A DNA stretch of 7,819 nucleotides, taken from the NCBI GenBank assembly GCA_025464695.1, contig JAODNQ010000250.1:1-7819 (forward strand), read 5' to 3'. Source of the stretch: Frankiales bacterium. Lineage in GTDB: Bacteria > Actinomycetota > Actinomycetes > Mycobacteriales > SCTD01. The number at the start of each line of letters is the position of its first letter. Within the stretch, counting starts at the first letter, position 1. The notes under the pieces are model-generated. The model saw nothing but the letters and a program-made list of their open reading frames with translations. It ran no database searches and was not told the origin of the DNA. A program made the position numbers and the translations under genes. Positions 1-5,961 of this stretch are shown here, piece after piece.

Positions 1-146
1 CCGGCGAGCACGAGCAGGTCCGGGAAGTTGACCGCGGCAGCAGTGACGGAGACGCGCGCGGTCCCCGGTCGCAGGACCGGCTCGGGCACCTGCTCGACCC
101 GGACGACCTCGGGCGCGCCCAGCGTGCGAGCCACCGCCGCGCGCAC
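1..146 (-). CDS. MDR-family NADPH:quinone oxidoreductase, N-terminal fragment (runs off left edge)
   Basis: Reading leftward from a GTG at 146-144, about 48 codons are present before the window ends. The protein begins MRAAVARTLGAPEVVRVEQV, and continues to VNFPDLLVLAG. This is the N-terminal signature of medium-chain dehydrogenase/reductase quinone oxidoreductases, where MRAxxxxxxGxPEVLxxxEVPxP is followed by a conserved VNFxDxLxxxG. These enzymes reduce quinones or enones with NADPH in the cytoplasm. The nucleotide-binding Rossmann part lies outside the window, so cofactor and substrate cannot be judged. The start lies 4 bases after the stop of the FAH-family gene upstream on the same strand. 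No strong Shine-Dalgarno sequence precedes it, so translation is probably coupled within a two-gene or longer operon. Seen: the sequence and spacing. Inferred: the enzyme class, from only one end of the protein. Confidence 0.8.
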   Translation of the reverse strand, partial: MRAAVARTLGAPEVVRVEQVPEPVLRPGTARVSVTAAAVNFPDLLVLA

Positions 147-150
147 CGGG

Positions 151-996
151 CTAGCCCCGCGCCCCGCGGACCCCGACGGTGTTGCGCAGCACGCCGACGC
201 CTTCGACCTCGACCTCCACGACGTCGCCGGCCTGCAGGTAGCGGCCGTCCTCCATGCCCACGCCGCAGGTGGTGCCCGTGAAGACGACGTCCCCCGGGAA
301 GAGGGAGATGCGGGCGCGGAAGAACTGCAGGATCTCGCGGACGTCCCAGAGCATCTTCGCGGTGGTGTCCTCCTGGCGGACCTCGCCGTTGACCCGGGAG
401 CGGATGACGACGTCGAGGCCGTCGGGCGCGCCCAGCTCGTCGACCGTCGTGATCCACGGGCCGATCGGCGTCGTGTCGTCGTTCGCCTTCATGCTGATGA
501 GGTCGGGCCCGTGGTCGTTGCGCATGTCCCGGGCGCTGATGTCGTTGCCCACGGTGTAGCCGAGCAGGGCGGGCACCGGGTCCGCGGTCATCGGGGTGAT
601 CTGCGCGCCCACCACGAGCACCAGCTCGACCTCGTAGTCGAGCTCGGCCGTCAGGGCCGGGTAGCGGATCTCGGCGTCCGGGCCGATGACGGCCGTCCGC
701 GGCTTGAGGAAGGACGCCAGGTGCTTCGGGCGCTCCTTGCGGCCGAGCCGCTCGAGGTGCGCCCAGTAGTTCGCGCCGGTGCCGAGCACCTTCGCCGACT
801 CCTCGAGCGGCTCGAGCAGCTGCACGGCGTCGAGCGGGACGGGCTCCCCCACCGCGGGCACCTCGGTGAACCCGGAGGCGACCAGCTGCGGCGCCCACTC
901 CGCGATCCTGCCGGCGAGCGGCTGCACCGAGCGCCCCTCGACGTCGAGCACCCCCCACGAGGTCCCGCTGGGTCCCGCGAACCTGGCCAGCCGCAT
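151..996 (-). CDS. Fumarylacetoacetate hydrolase (FAH) family protein, copy 1
   Basis: This encodes 281 residues, the usual size for bacterial FAH-fold enzymes, which hydrolyse or decarboxylate ring-fission 1,3-diketo or oxo acids using Mg or Mn. The start ATG at 996-994 was chosen because a purine-rich GAAGGGGAG lies a few bases upstream and the family N-terminus begins there (MRLARF). A longer frame to 1056 adds an Arg-rich, non-family extension. Visible features are GTGANYWAH at 73-80 with candidate catalytic His80, IGPDAEIRYP at 104-113, the acidic metal ligands Glu122 and Glu124 in LDYEVEL, GYTVGNDISARD at 146-157 with ligand Asp152, Lys170 in SMKAND, and FPGDVVFTGT at 233-241. The active site therefore looks complete. 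It is a clear full-length paralogue of the protein at 2376-3203 and is transcribed divergently from that operon. The downstream neighbour is a quinone oxidoreductase. The exact substrate cannot be predicted: the family includes fumarylpyruvate and acylpyruvate hydrolases and HHDD isomerase-type enzymes. Confidence 0.93.
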   Translation of the reverse strand: MRLARFAGPSGTSWGVLDVEGRSVQPLAGRIAEWAPQLVASGFTEVPAVGEPVPLDAVQLLEPLEESAKVLGTGANYWAHLERLGRKERPKHLASFLKPRTAVIGPDAEIRYPALTAELDYEVELVLVVGAQITPMTADPVPALLGYTVGNDISARDMRNDHGPDLISMKANDDTTPIGPWITTVDELGAPDGLDVVIRSRVNGEVRQEDTTAKMLWDVREILQFFRARISLFPGDVVFTGTTCGVGMEDGRYLQAGDVVEVEVEGVGVLRNTVGVRGARG

Positions 997-1042
997 GCCG
1001 ACTCCCCTTCCCCGCCGCCGCGCCGGTCCGGATCGACGCCGG

Positions 1043-1083
1043 GACTTGTACAACACGGGCGGAGACTGTTCACTCTGTCACAC
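1043..1083. promoter_or_regulatory. Divergent promoter/operator region between the FAH gene and the reductase operon
   Basis: The 120-base gap 997-1116 separates two divergent transcription units and must hold promoters for both. For the rightward unit, TTGTAC at 1046-1051 and TTCACT at 1069-1074 are 17 bases apart. For the leftward unit, TGAACA (1072-1067) and TACAAG (1050-1045) on the minus strand are 16 bases apart. All are weak matches to sigma-A hexamers. The perfect 8-bp palindrome TTGTACAA at 1046-1053 and an imperfect dyad, GAC-n-G to C-n-GTC, at 1064-1079 sit within these elements and are plausible repressor sites. The arrangement would let one regulator control both directions. Assignment is by inspection only. 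Confidence 0.35.
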
Positions 1084-1116
1084 CGCTCGAGCTGGACCGC
1101 GATCGCAGGAGGAACC

Positions 1117-2379
1117 GTGCAGGAGACGTTCGTGGTCGTCGGGGGCGGTGTCGGCGGCGGGACCGCGGCCCTCGCCCTGCGCGCCGAGGGCTTCGAGGGA
1201 CGCATCGTCGTGGTGTGCGACGAGCCGCGCGCGCCGTACTCGAAGCCGCCGCTGAGCAAGGGCGTGCTGCGCGGCGAGGAGGACCCCGCCCGCACCGCCC
1301 TGCGCCCGGAGAAGTGGTACGCCGACCGCGGCATCGAGCTGGTGACGGGCGTGGCCGCGACCGACCTCGACCTCGCGGCCCAGACCCTCGTGCTCGCCGA
1401 CGGGACCAAGCTCGACTACACCCGCCTGCTGCTCGCCACCGGCGGTCGTCCCCGGTCGCTCCCGGGCGTCAAGGACCTGCCGGGCGTTTACACGCTGCGC
1501 ACCGTCGAGGACAGCCTGGCCATCGGCGAGCGCCTCGTCCCGGGCGCCCGCCTGGTCGTCGTCGGCGGTGGCTTCATCGGCGCCGAGGTCGCGGCGAGCG
1601 GGATCAAGAAGGGCTGCACCGTCACCGTCCTCGAGGGCCTGAGCACGCCCCTGCAGCGCGTGCTCCCGACCGTGGTCGGGCAGCTCTACGAGCGGATGCA
1701 CCGCGAGCACGGCGTCACCTTCCTCACCGACGTCGCCATCACCGACCTCGAGGTCCACGAGGACGGGCTGGTCGCCCACGCCGCCAGCGGCGAGAAGTAC
1801 CCGGCCGACGTCGTCGTCGTCGGGATCGGCATGCTGCCCAACGACGACCTCGCCGTGCGCGCCGGGCTCGAGGTCGCGAACGGCGTCGTCGTCGACGCGC
1901 AGTGCCGCACCTCCGACCCCCACGTGTTCGCCGTCGGCGACGTCGCCAACGCGCCGAACCCGGTCATGGGGGGCGAGCGCATGCGCATCGAGCACTGGCA
2001 GAACGCCCAGCACCAGGCCAAGGTCGCCGCCAAGAACATGGTCGGCGGCGACGTGCCGTTCGGCGAGGTCCCGTGGGTCTGGTCCGACCAGTACGAGGTG
2101 AACATCCAGATCGTGGGGCGCCCCCAGCCGACCGACGAGGTGCACCTGCGCGGCGACGTCGACGGCTGGTCGTTCTCCGCGGTGCTCACCCGCGACGGCG
2201 AGCTGTGCGGCTGCGTGTCGTTCAACCGGGCCGAGGACGTGCGCGCGGTCCGCTCCCTCATGACCACCCACCGGGTCGTGCCGCTCCAGGCGCTGCAGGA
2301 CCCGACCAACGACCTGGCGGCACTCGCCGCCGACACCACGCTGCCCACCCGGCAGCCTCTCGCGATGGGACCCGCATGA
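1117..2379 (+). CDS. FAD-dependent NAD(P)H:ferredoxin reductase (rhodocoxin/putidaredoxin reductase type)
   Basis: This encodes 420 residues, a normal length for the class that passes electrons from NADH to a [2Fe-2S] ferredoxin serving a cytochrome P450 or Rieske oxygenase. The GTG start at 1117 is set by AGGAGGA at 1107-1113; the open frame to its left is antisense to the FAH gene. In order, there is an FAD dinucleotide motif VVVGGGVGGG at 6-15, PYSKPPLSK at 40-48, ATGGRPR at 107-113, a second Rossmann motif VVVGGGFIGAE at 147-157 with Glu173 ending the next strand (VTVLE, typical of NADH preference), VFAVGDVA at 270-277 with FAD-contacting Asp275, and the family signatures EHWQNAQHQ at 292-300 and VPWVWSDQYE at 318-327. 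A C-terminal ferredoxin-reductase domain follows. The stop overlaps the next gene's ATG (ATGA at 2376-2379), so the two are translationally coupled. No ferredoxin or oxygenase gene is in the window, so its partners are unknown. Confidence 0.95.
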   Translation: MQETFVVVGGGVGGGTAALALRAEGFEGRIVVVCDEPRAPYSKPPLSKGVLRGEEDPARTALRPEKWYADRGIELVTGVAATDLDLAAQTLVLADGTKLDYTRLLLATGGRPRSLPGVKDLPGVYTLRTVEDSLAIGERLVPGARLVVVGGGFIGAEVAASGIKKGCTVTVLEGLSTPLQRVLPTVVGQLYERMHREHGVTFLTDVAITDLEVHEDGLVAHAASGEKYPADVVVVGIGMLPNDDLAVRAGLEVANGVVVDAQCRTSDPHVFAVGDVANAPNPVMGGERMRIEHWQNAQHQAKVAAKNMVGGDVPFGEVPWVWSDQYEVNIQIVGRPQPTDEVHLRGDVDGWSFSAVLTRDGELCGCVSFNRAEDVRAVRSLMTTHRVVPLQALQDPTNDLAALAADTTLPTRQPLAMGPA

Positions 2380-3203
2380 GGATCGGACGACTCTCCGACG
2401 GAGGCACGCCCTTCTGGGCCGTGCTGCAGGACGACGCGCAGTCGGTGCGTCCGCTCGCCGGCGACATCGCCGACTGGGCCCCCACCGTGACGGCGGGGGG
2501 CGAGCCGCCGTACGCCGGCGACGTCCGCCCGCTGTCCGGTCTGACGCTGCTCGCGCCGGCGCAGCCCGACGCCAAGGTGGTGTGCCTGGGGGCGACGTAC
2601 GCCAAGCACGTCGTCGGGCTGGGCAAGGAGATGACCGGCCAGCCGGCCGGCTTCTGGAAGCCCTACAGCGCCCTGATCGGCCCGGACGACGAGATCCGCT
2701 ACCCGAGGATCACGAAGGGCCTCGACTACGAGGTCGAGCTCGTCATCGTCGTCGGCACCGAGGTGGACCCCGAGGCCCCGTTCGCCAGCATCCTCGGTTA
2801 CACGGTCGGCAACGACATCTCGCTGCGCGACCTGCAGTTCGCCGGCTCGGTCACCGGCATGGACATGTTCAGCGCGAAGAGTGCCGACGCGAGCACCCCG
2901 CTCGGTCCGTGGATCGTCACCCGCGACGAGTTCGGCGACGTGCACCCCGACCTCGCCCTGACCCTGACCGTCAACGGCGAGAAGCGGCAGGACGAGCGCA
3001 CCAGCGCCATGGCGTGGGGCGTCGACTTCCTGGTCCGCTGGGCCGACGAGCGCACCAGCCTGTCGGCGGGTGACGTCGTCTACACCGGGACGCCGCACGG
3101 CGTGGCGCACGAGGACGGCCGCTACCTCCAGCCGGGCGACGTCGTCGAGACCACCCTGGAGCGCCTGGGCACGCTCACCAACGTCGTGGGTGCCCACCCG
3201 TGA
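2376..3203 (+). CDS. Fumarylacetoacetate hydrolase (FAH) family protein, copy 2
   Basis: This encodes 275 residues and starts with the ATG of an ATGA overlap with the reductase gene. It is homologous over its full length to the 151-996 product, sharing SVxPLAGxIAxWAP near the N-terminus, IGPDxEIRYP, LDYEVELVxVVG and GYTVGNDIS. The presumed active site is intact: His78 in TYAKHVV, Glu119 and Glu121 as metal ligands, Asp147 in GNDISLRD, and Lys168 in SAKSAD. SAGDVVYTGTPHG at 230-242 is the usual late FAH motif. Such enzymes are cytosolic, metal-dependent C-C hydrolases, decarboxylases or isomerases of ring-cleavage products. Specific differences from copy 1 lie in the substrate-facing segments at 84-98 and 153-172, which suggests a different or sequential substrate rather than simple redundancy (inference). 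It overlaps the following VOC gene by 4 bases (GTGA at 3200-3203), and its role is probably in the same pathway as the reductase. Confidence 0.93.
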   Translation: MRIGRLSDGGTPFWAVLQDDAQSVRPLAGDIADWAPTVTAGGEPPYAGDVRPLSGLTLLAPAQPDAKVVCLGATYAKHVVGLGKEMTGQPAGFWKPYSALIGPDDEIRYPRITKGLDYEVELVIVVGTEVDPEAPFASILGYTVGNDISLRDLQFAGSVTGMDMFSAKSADASTPLGPWIVTRDEFGDVHPDLALTLTVNGEKRQDERTSAMAWGVDFLVRWADERTSLSAGDVVYTGTPHGVAHEDGRYLQPGDVVETTLERLGTLTNVVGAHP

Positions 3204-4156
3204 CGACGTTCTCCCTGCTCATGTCCGGCGACCTCATGGTCAAGGACGCCGACGCGATGGCGGCCCTGCTGGTCGACAAGGTCGGGCTGCTCGGCCACCC
3301 GAACTGGCGGCAGGCCTTCCCGGGCCACCCGTACGTCGCGCACTTCCTCCGCACCCACAAGTCCCTGGCGGTCGCGCCGACCCGGATCGAGCCGCAGGGC
3401 CACCTCGACGCCCCCAACGCCGGCGACCCGATGTTCCCGGTGTACCTGCACTCCCTGGAGGAGTTCCAGGGCCTGGACCGCCCGGTCAAGACGCACGCGA
3501 CCGTGCTCATCAGCGACGACCTCCACGCCGTCGTGCAGCGGCTGCAGGACAAGCGCGTGCCGTTCCGGCTGGCGCGGCTGACCCCCGAGATGCCCTTCGA
3601 CCGGCTCTGGGTCGGCTGCACCCCGGAGGACCCCCGGTACGACCCCTCGGTCGACGGCGGCCTGTGCATCGAGATCATGGGGCTCGCGCCGCTGCAGATC
3701 CCGGAGGCTGCGTCCGAGGTCCCGCCGCCCGAGCCGCGCGACCCCGAGCCCGGCTCGTTGGCGCGGGTCGTCTCCCGGGCCTTCGTCGTCCGCGACCTCG
3801 ACGACGTCCTGCGCCGCCTGCGCGAGAACCTGGAGTGGGAGCCGTCCGGCCCGGTCGAGGTCCTCGAGGCCGAGGGCGTCCGCCGTGCCCGGTTCGGCTT
3901 CGCCATGCCGCACAGCGCCACGCTCGACCTGCTCGAGCCCACCCGCTGGGACTCCTACGCCGGCCGCTACCTCAACAACTGGGGCCCCGGCCCGTTCACC
4001 ATCACCCTGTCGGCGCACGGGCTCGAGGCGAAGGCCGAGGACCTCCGCCGGCGGGGGACGTCGTTCGCGCACCTCGAGGGCACGGACGGCCCGTTCCTGC
4101 GGATCGACCCGGACGACCTCGACGGCGCGCTGATCGAGATCGTCGAGCACGCGTAG
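3200..4156 (+). CDS. Two-domain VOC (glyoxalase/extradiol-dioxygenase fold) family protein
   Basis: This encodes 318 residues from a GTG at 3200 that overlaps the preceding stop. The length and pattern fit four beta-alpha-beta-beta-beta units forming two VOC domains, as in two-domain extradiol dioxygenases: units at about 4-90, 97-165, 188-250 and 264-316. Recognisable elements are KTHATVLISDDLHAVV at 97-112, GLCIEIMG at 154-161, AFVVRDLDDVLRRL at 194-207, ATLDLLEPT at 240-248 and ALIEIVEH at 310-317. Possible metal ligands are His99, Glu158 and Glu313. In the C-terminal domain, the first-strand positions that carry the two iron-binding histidines of classical extradiol enzymes read VVSRAFV and PFTITLS, so the 2-His-1-Glu site seems absent. 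It may be a divergent dioxygenase, a lyase or isomerase, or a binding protein. Its place in the operon supports a role in aromatic or cyclic-compound breakdown. Family assignment is good, the reaction is unknown. Transcription probably ends at the palindrome at 4169-4196. Confidence 0.85.
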   Translation: MTTFSLLMSGDLMVKDADAMAALLVDKVGLLGHPNWRQAFPGHPYVAHFLRTHKSLAVAPTRIEPQGHLDAPNAGDPMFPVYLHSLEEFQGLDRPVKTHATVLISDDLHAVVQRLQDKRVPFRLARLTPEMPFDRLWVGCTPEDPRYDPSVDGGLCIEIMGLAPLQIPEAASEVPPPEPRDPEPGSLARVVSRAFVVRDLDDVLRRLRENLEWEPSGPVEVLEAEGVRRARFGFAMPHSATLDLLEPTRWDSYAGRYLNNWGPGPFTITLSAHGLEAKAEDLRRRGTSFAHLEGTDGPFLRIDPDDLDGALIEIVEHA

Positions 4157-4159
4157 TCG

Positions 4160-4205
4160 GGCACGACGAAGGGCCCCTCCCGCGGGAGGGGCCCTTCTGC
4201 GTGCC
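4160..4205. terminator. Bidirectional intrinsic terminator-like palindrome
   Basis: A perfect 28-base palindrome at 4169-4196 (half AAGGGCCCCTCCCG) is enclosed by a second complementary pair, GGCACG at 4160-4165 and CGTGCC at 4200-4205. It fills the 51 bases between the convergent stops at 4156 and 4208. As RNA it makes the same strong GC stem on either strand, so it can stop both transcripts. No long T-run follows on either side, only CTTCTG to the right and CTTCGTC to the left, as is common for actinobacterial terminators. Confidence 0.8.
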
Positions 4206-4207
4206 AC

Positions 4208-5428
4208 CTAGGAGATGACGCCGGTCTCCTTGTGCGCGATCAGGTCGTCCCACGTGAGGCCGGCCTCGAGCAGGACCTCCTCGGTGTGCTGACCGAGGTC
4301 GGGGGCCGCGCCGAGCTCCGGCGGGACACCGTCGAACTGGACCGGGCTGGCCACCGTCGCGAACTCGTGACCGCTGTTGGTGGTCACCGTGCGCAGGATG
4401 CCGTTGGCCTGCACCTGGACGTCGTCGTGCAGCTCCAGCGGGGTCTGCACCGGCGCCCACACTCCCTTGACGGTGGCGAGCTTGGCCTTCCACTCCTCGA
4501 AGGTGCGCTCCGCGAAGATGGTGCGCAGCAGCGCGATGCACTCGCGCCGGTTCTCCTTGCGGGCGACGGCGTCCGCGAAGCGCGGGTCGTCGGCGAGCTC
4601 CGGGCGGTCGAGGTGCTGCACGAGGTCGGGCCAGAAGCGGTCGGACTCCAGCATGACGAACGCGAGCCAACGGTCGTCCTTCGTGCGGTACGCCGCGCGG
4701 GCGATCGGGTTGGGGCGGTCGTCCGGGCCGTAGACCGGCATCTCCACGCCCTCGAGCAGCTTGCTGGCCACCACGTTCGGGGCGATGTTCCAGGCAGCCA
4801 GGCCGAGCAGCGAGACGTCGACGGTCGACGTCTCACCGGTCTGCGCCCGCTTGAACAGCGCGGCTGCGACGCCACCCGCCAGCGTCATGCCGCCCATCAG
4901 GTCGCCGAACGCCGACGGCTGCTCCGGGAGAGTGTCGGAGCCGGGCGGGGTCAGCGAGGCGTAGACGCCGCCGCGCGCGAAGTAGGAGGCGCCGTCGTAG
5001 CCCCCGCGGCCGGCCTCGGGGCCCTGGGTGCCCTGGCCCGTCCCGCGGGCGTAGACGATCTGCGGGTTGACCGCGCGCACGTCCTCGACGTTCAGCCGCA
5101 GCTTCGCCAGCGTGGGGGGCAGGAAGTTCGTCAGGAAGACGTCGCTCTCGGCGATGAGCAGGTCGAGCAGCGCCCGGCCCTCCGGCGTGGAGATGTCCAG
5201 GCCCAGGCTGCGCTTGCCGCGGTTCGGCACCTCGATGAGGTGGTCGGCGCCGGCGGTCAGGCCGGGGACGATCCCGGAGCTGATGAGGCCGCGCTGCGGA
5301 TCGCCCTTCTCGGGGTGCTCGATCTTCACGACGTCGGCGCCCCAGTCGGCGAGGACCGCGCCTGCCGCAGGGACGAAGGTCCAGGTGGCGAGCTCGAGGA
5401 CACGGACGCCGGACATGAGGGTGTACAC
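4208..5428 (-). CDS. Family III CoA-transferase (CaiB/BaiF type)
   Basis: This encodes 406 residues, typical for the family, which moves CoA between carboxylic acids or racemises 2-methylacyl-CoA. GTG at 5428-5426 is preferred as the start because GGAGG (5440-5436) lies 7 bases upstream; an in-frame ATG at 5416, four codons later, would leave 19 bases of spacing. Family marks are GVRVLELATWTFVPAAG at 7-23, LADWGADVVKIEHPEKGDP at 26-44, NRGKRSLGLDIST at 69-81, a segment at 97-106 reading DVFLTNFLPP, VYARGTGQG at 125-133, FGDLMGGM at 174-181 with Asp176 as candidate catalytic residue, PNPIARAAYRTKDDRW at 239-254 and GQHTEEVLLEAGL at 379-391. It is divergent from the DUF35/thiolase-like genes and shares their promoter region, suggesting that it makes the CoA thioester they act on. 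Donor and acceptor acids are unknown; an epimerase role cannot be excluded. The longer open frame upstream to 6154 is antisense to other genes. Confidence 0.93.
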   Translation of the reverse strand: MYTLMSGVRVLELATWTFVPAAGAVLADWGADVVKIEHPEKGDPQRGLISSGIVPGLTAGADHLIEVPNRGKRSLGLDISTPEGRALLDLLIAESDVFLTNFLPPTLAKLRLNVEDVRAVNPQIVYARGTGQGTQGPEAGRGGYDGASYFARGGVYASLTPPGSDTLPEQPSAFGDLMGGMTLAGGVAAALFKRAQTGETSTVDVSLLGLAAWNIAPNVVASKLLEGVEMPVYGPDDRPNPIARAAYRTKDDRWLAFVMLESDRFWPDLVQHLDRPELADDPRFADAVARKENRRECIALLRTIFAERTFEEWKAKLATVKGVWAPVQTPLELHDDVQVQANGILRTVTTNSGHEFATVASPVQFDGVPPELGAAPDLGQHTEEVLLEAGLTWDDLIAHKETGVIS

Positions 5429-5459
5429 GAGGAGACCTCCGAAGACGGGTGGTCGGGCG

Positions 5460-5488
5460 AGACTACTTGTGTCTTGTCTGTCTCGCCA
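5460..5488 (-). promoter_or_regulatory. Possible promoter for the CoA-transferase gene
   Basis: On the minus strand, TGGCGA (5488-5483) and TAGTCT (5465-5460) are 17 bases apart. The -10 element fits TAnnnT, but the -35 element is poor. Transcription would start some 25 bases before the GTG at 5428, leaving room for the GGAGG ribosome site. It overlaps the rightward promoter, so one regulator could affect both directions. Confidence 0.35.
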
Positions 5489-5502
5489 GCACTCACTAGC
5501 GT
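5474..5502 (+). promoter_or_regulatory. Sigma-A-like promoter for the DUF35/thiolase-like operon
   Basis: TTGTCT at 5474-5479 and TAGCGT at 5497-5502 are separated by 17 bases and fit the actinobacterial TTGnnn / TAnnnT pattern. Transcription would begin near 5508-5510, giving a leader of about 20 bases before the GTG of the 8-codon ORF at 5531. CTTGT occurs twice close together (5466-5470 and 5473-5477), and GAGAC/GTCTC arms at 5459-5463 and 5480-5484 could form an operator overlapping the -35 box. Confidence 0.5.
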
Positions 5503-5530
5503 GCGCACTCCGACCATCGAGGAGCCTCCT

Positions 5531-5557
5531 GTGAGCACGACCCCTGCCACCGCATGA
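5531..5557 (+). CDS. Eight-codon leader ORF overlapping the DUF35 gene start
   Basis: GTG at 5531 opens an 8-codon frame, MSTTPATA, ending in the TGA at 5555-5557. It has the best ribosome site of the region, GAGGAG at 5519-5524 with a 6-base spacer. Its stop overlaps the ATG of the DUF35 gene as ATGA (5554-5557), in a different reading frame. The DUF35 ATG has no Shine-Dalgarno sequence of its own, so ribosomes probably reach it by terminating on this mini-ORF and restarting. It is either a functional coupling leader or the remnant of a deleted gene whose start and stop survive. It contains no run of a single amino acid that would point to attenuation. Confidence 0.55.
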   Translation: MSTTPATA

Positions 5558-5961
5558 GCTCCGGACTGCCGCTGCCGCGGCTGACCCCGGAGTCCGCCTT
5601 CTTCTGGACCTCCGGCGCGGACGGGACGCTGTCGTTCCTGCGCTGCGGCGCCTGCGGCCTCTACCTGCACCCGCCGACGCCGCAGTGCCGGCGGTGCGGC
5701 TCCGAGGACGTCGCCCCGACGCCGGTCTCCGGCCGGGGGACGCTCTGGTCCTACACGACGAGCCACCAGAAGCTCCTGCCGGACGTCGAGGTCCCCTACA
5801 CCGTGGCCCTGGTGGCGCTCGAGGAGCAGGACGACCTGCACCTGACGTCGCGCCTGGTCGGCATCGCCCCCGACGACGTCCGCATCGGGATGCCGCTGCG
5901 CGTGGTGTTCGAGCAGCACGGCGAGGTCTTCGTCCCCCTGTTCGAGGAGGCCTCCGCGTGA
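5554..5961 (+). CDS. DUF35 zinc-ribbon/OB-fold protein (partner of a thiolase-like enzyme)
   Basis: This encodes 135 residues with the standard layout of the family. An N-terminal helix contains the TPESAFFW motif (11-18). A rubredoxin-like zinc ribbon follows with Cys31-x-x-Cys34 (LRCGACG) and Cys45-x-x-Cys48 (PQCRRCGS). An OB-fold runs from about 56 on, with GRGTLWSYTTSHQK at 60-73 and PYTVALVALEE at 81-91. In known systems such proteins bind a thiolase-superfamily partner and complete its acyl-CoA site; the DUF35 domain of ChsH2 is required for the activity and stability of Ltp2 in steroid side-chain cleavage. Here it is a free-standing protein, not fused to a MaoC-type hydratase. Its stop overlaps the GTG of the next gene (GTGA, 5958-5961), consistent with obligate complex formation with that product. 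The start at ATG 5554 lies inside the stop of the 8-codon leader ORF. Confidence 0.92.
   Translation: MSSGLPLPRLTPESAFFWTSGADGTLSFLRCGACGLYLHPPTPQCRRCGSEDVAPTPVSGRGTLWSYTTSHQKLLPDVEVPYTVALVALEEQDDLHLTSRLVGIAPDDVRIGMPLRVVFEQHGEVFVPLFEEASA

Noticed and set aside
1046..1053. TTGTACAA as a defined operator of a named regulator.
   Set aside because: An 8-bp palindrome is too short to assign to a family, and no regulator gene is visible in the window; kept only as part of the promoter region.
997..1056. Longer N-terminus for the first FAH protein starting at 1056.
   Set aside because: It adds an Arg-rich 20-residue extension foreign to the family and runs through the promoter region; ATG 996 has a good ribosome site.
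28..1116. Long open frame upstream of and in frame with the ferredoxin reductase.
   Set aside because: It is antisense to the FAH gene, rich in Arg/Ala/His/Asp without family features, and the reductase has its own GTG with AGGAGGA at 1107-1113.
1078..2271. Minus-strand frame of 397 codons across the reductase.
   Set aside because: It is a mirror-frame artefact of high-GC coding; the product is low-complexity Val/Asp/Gly/His without domains.
1686..3197. Minus-strand frame of 503 codons opposite the reductase and second FAH gene.
   Set aside because: It spans two well-supported plus-strand genes and has no recognisable motif.
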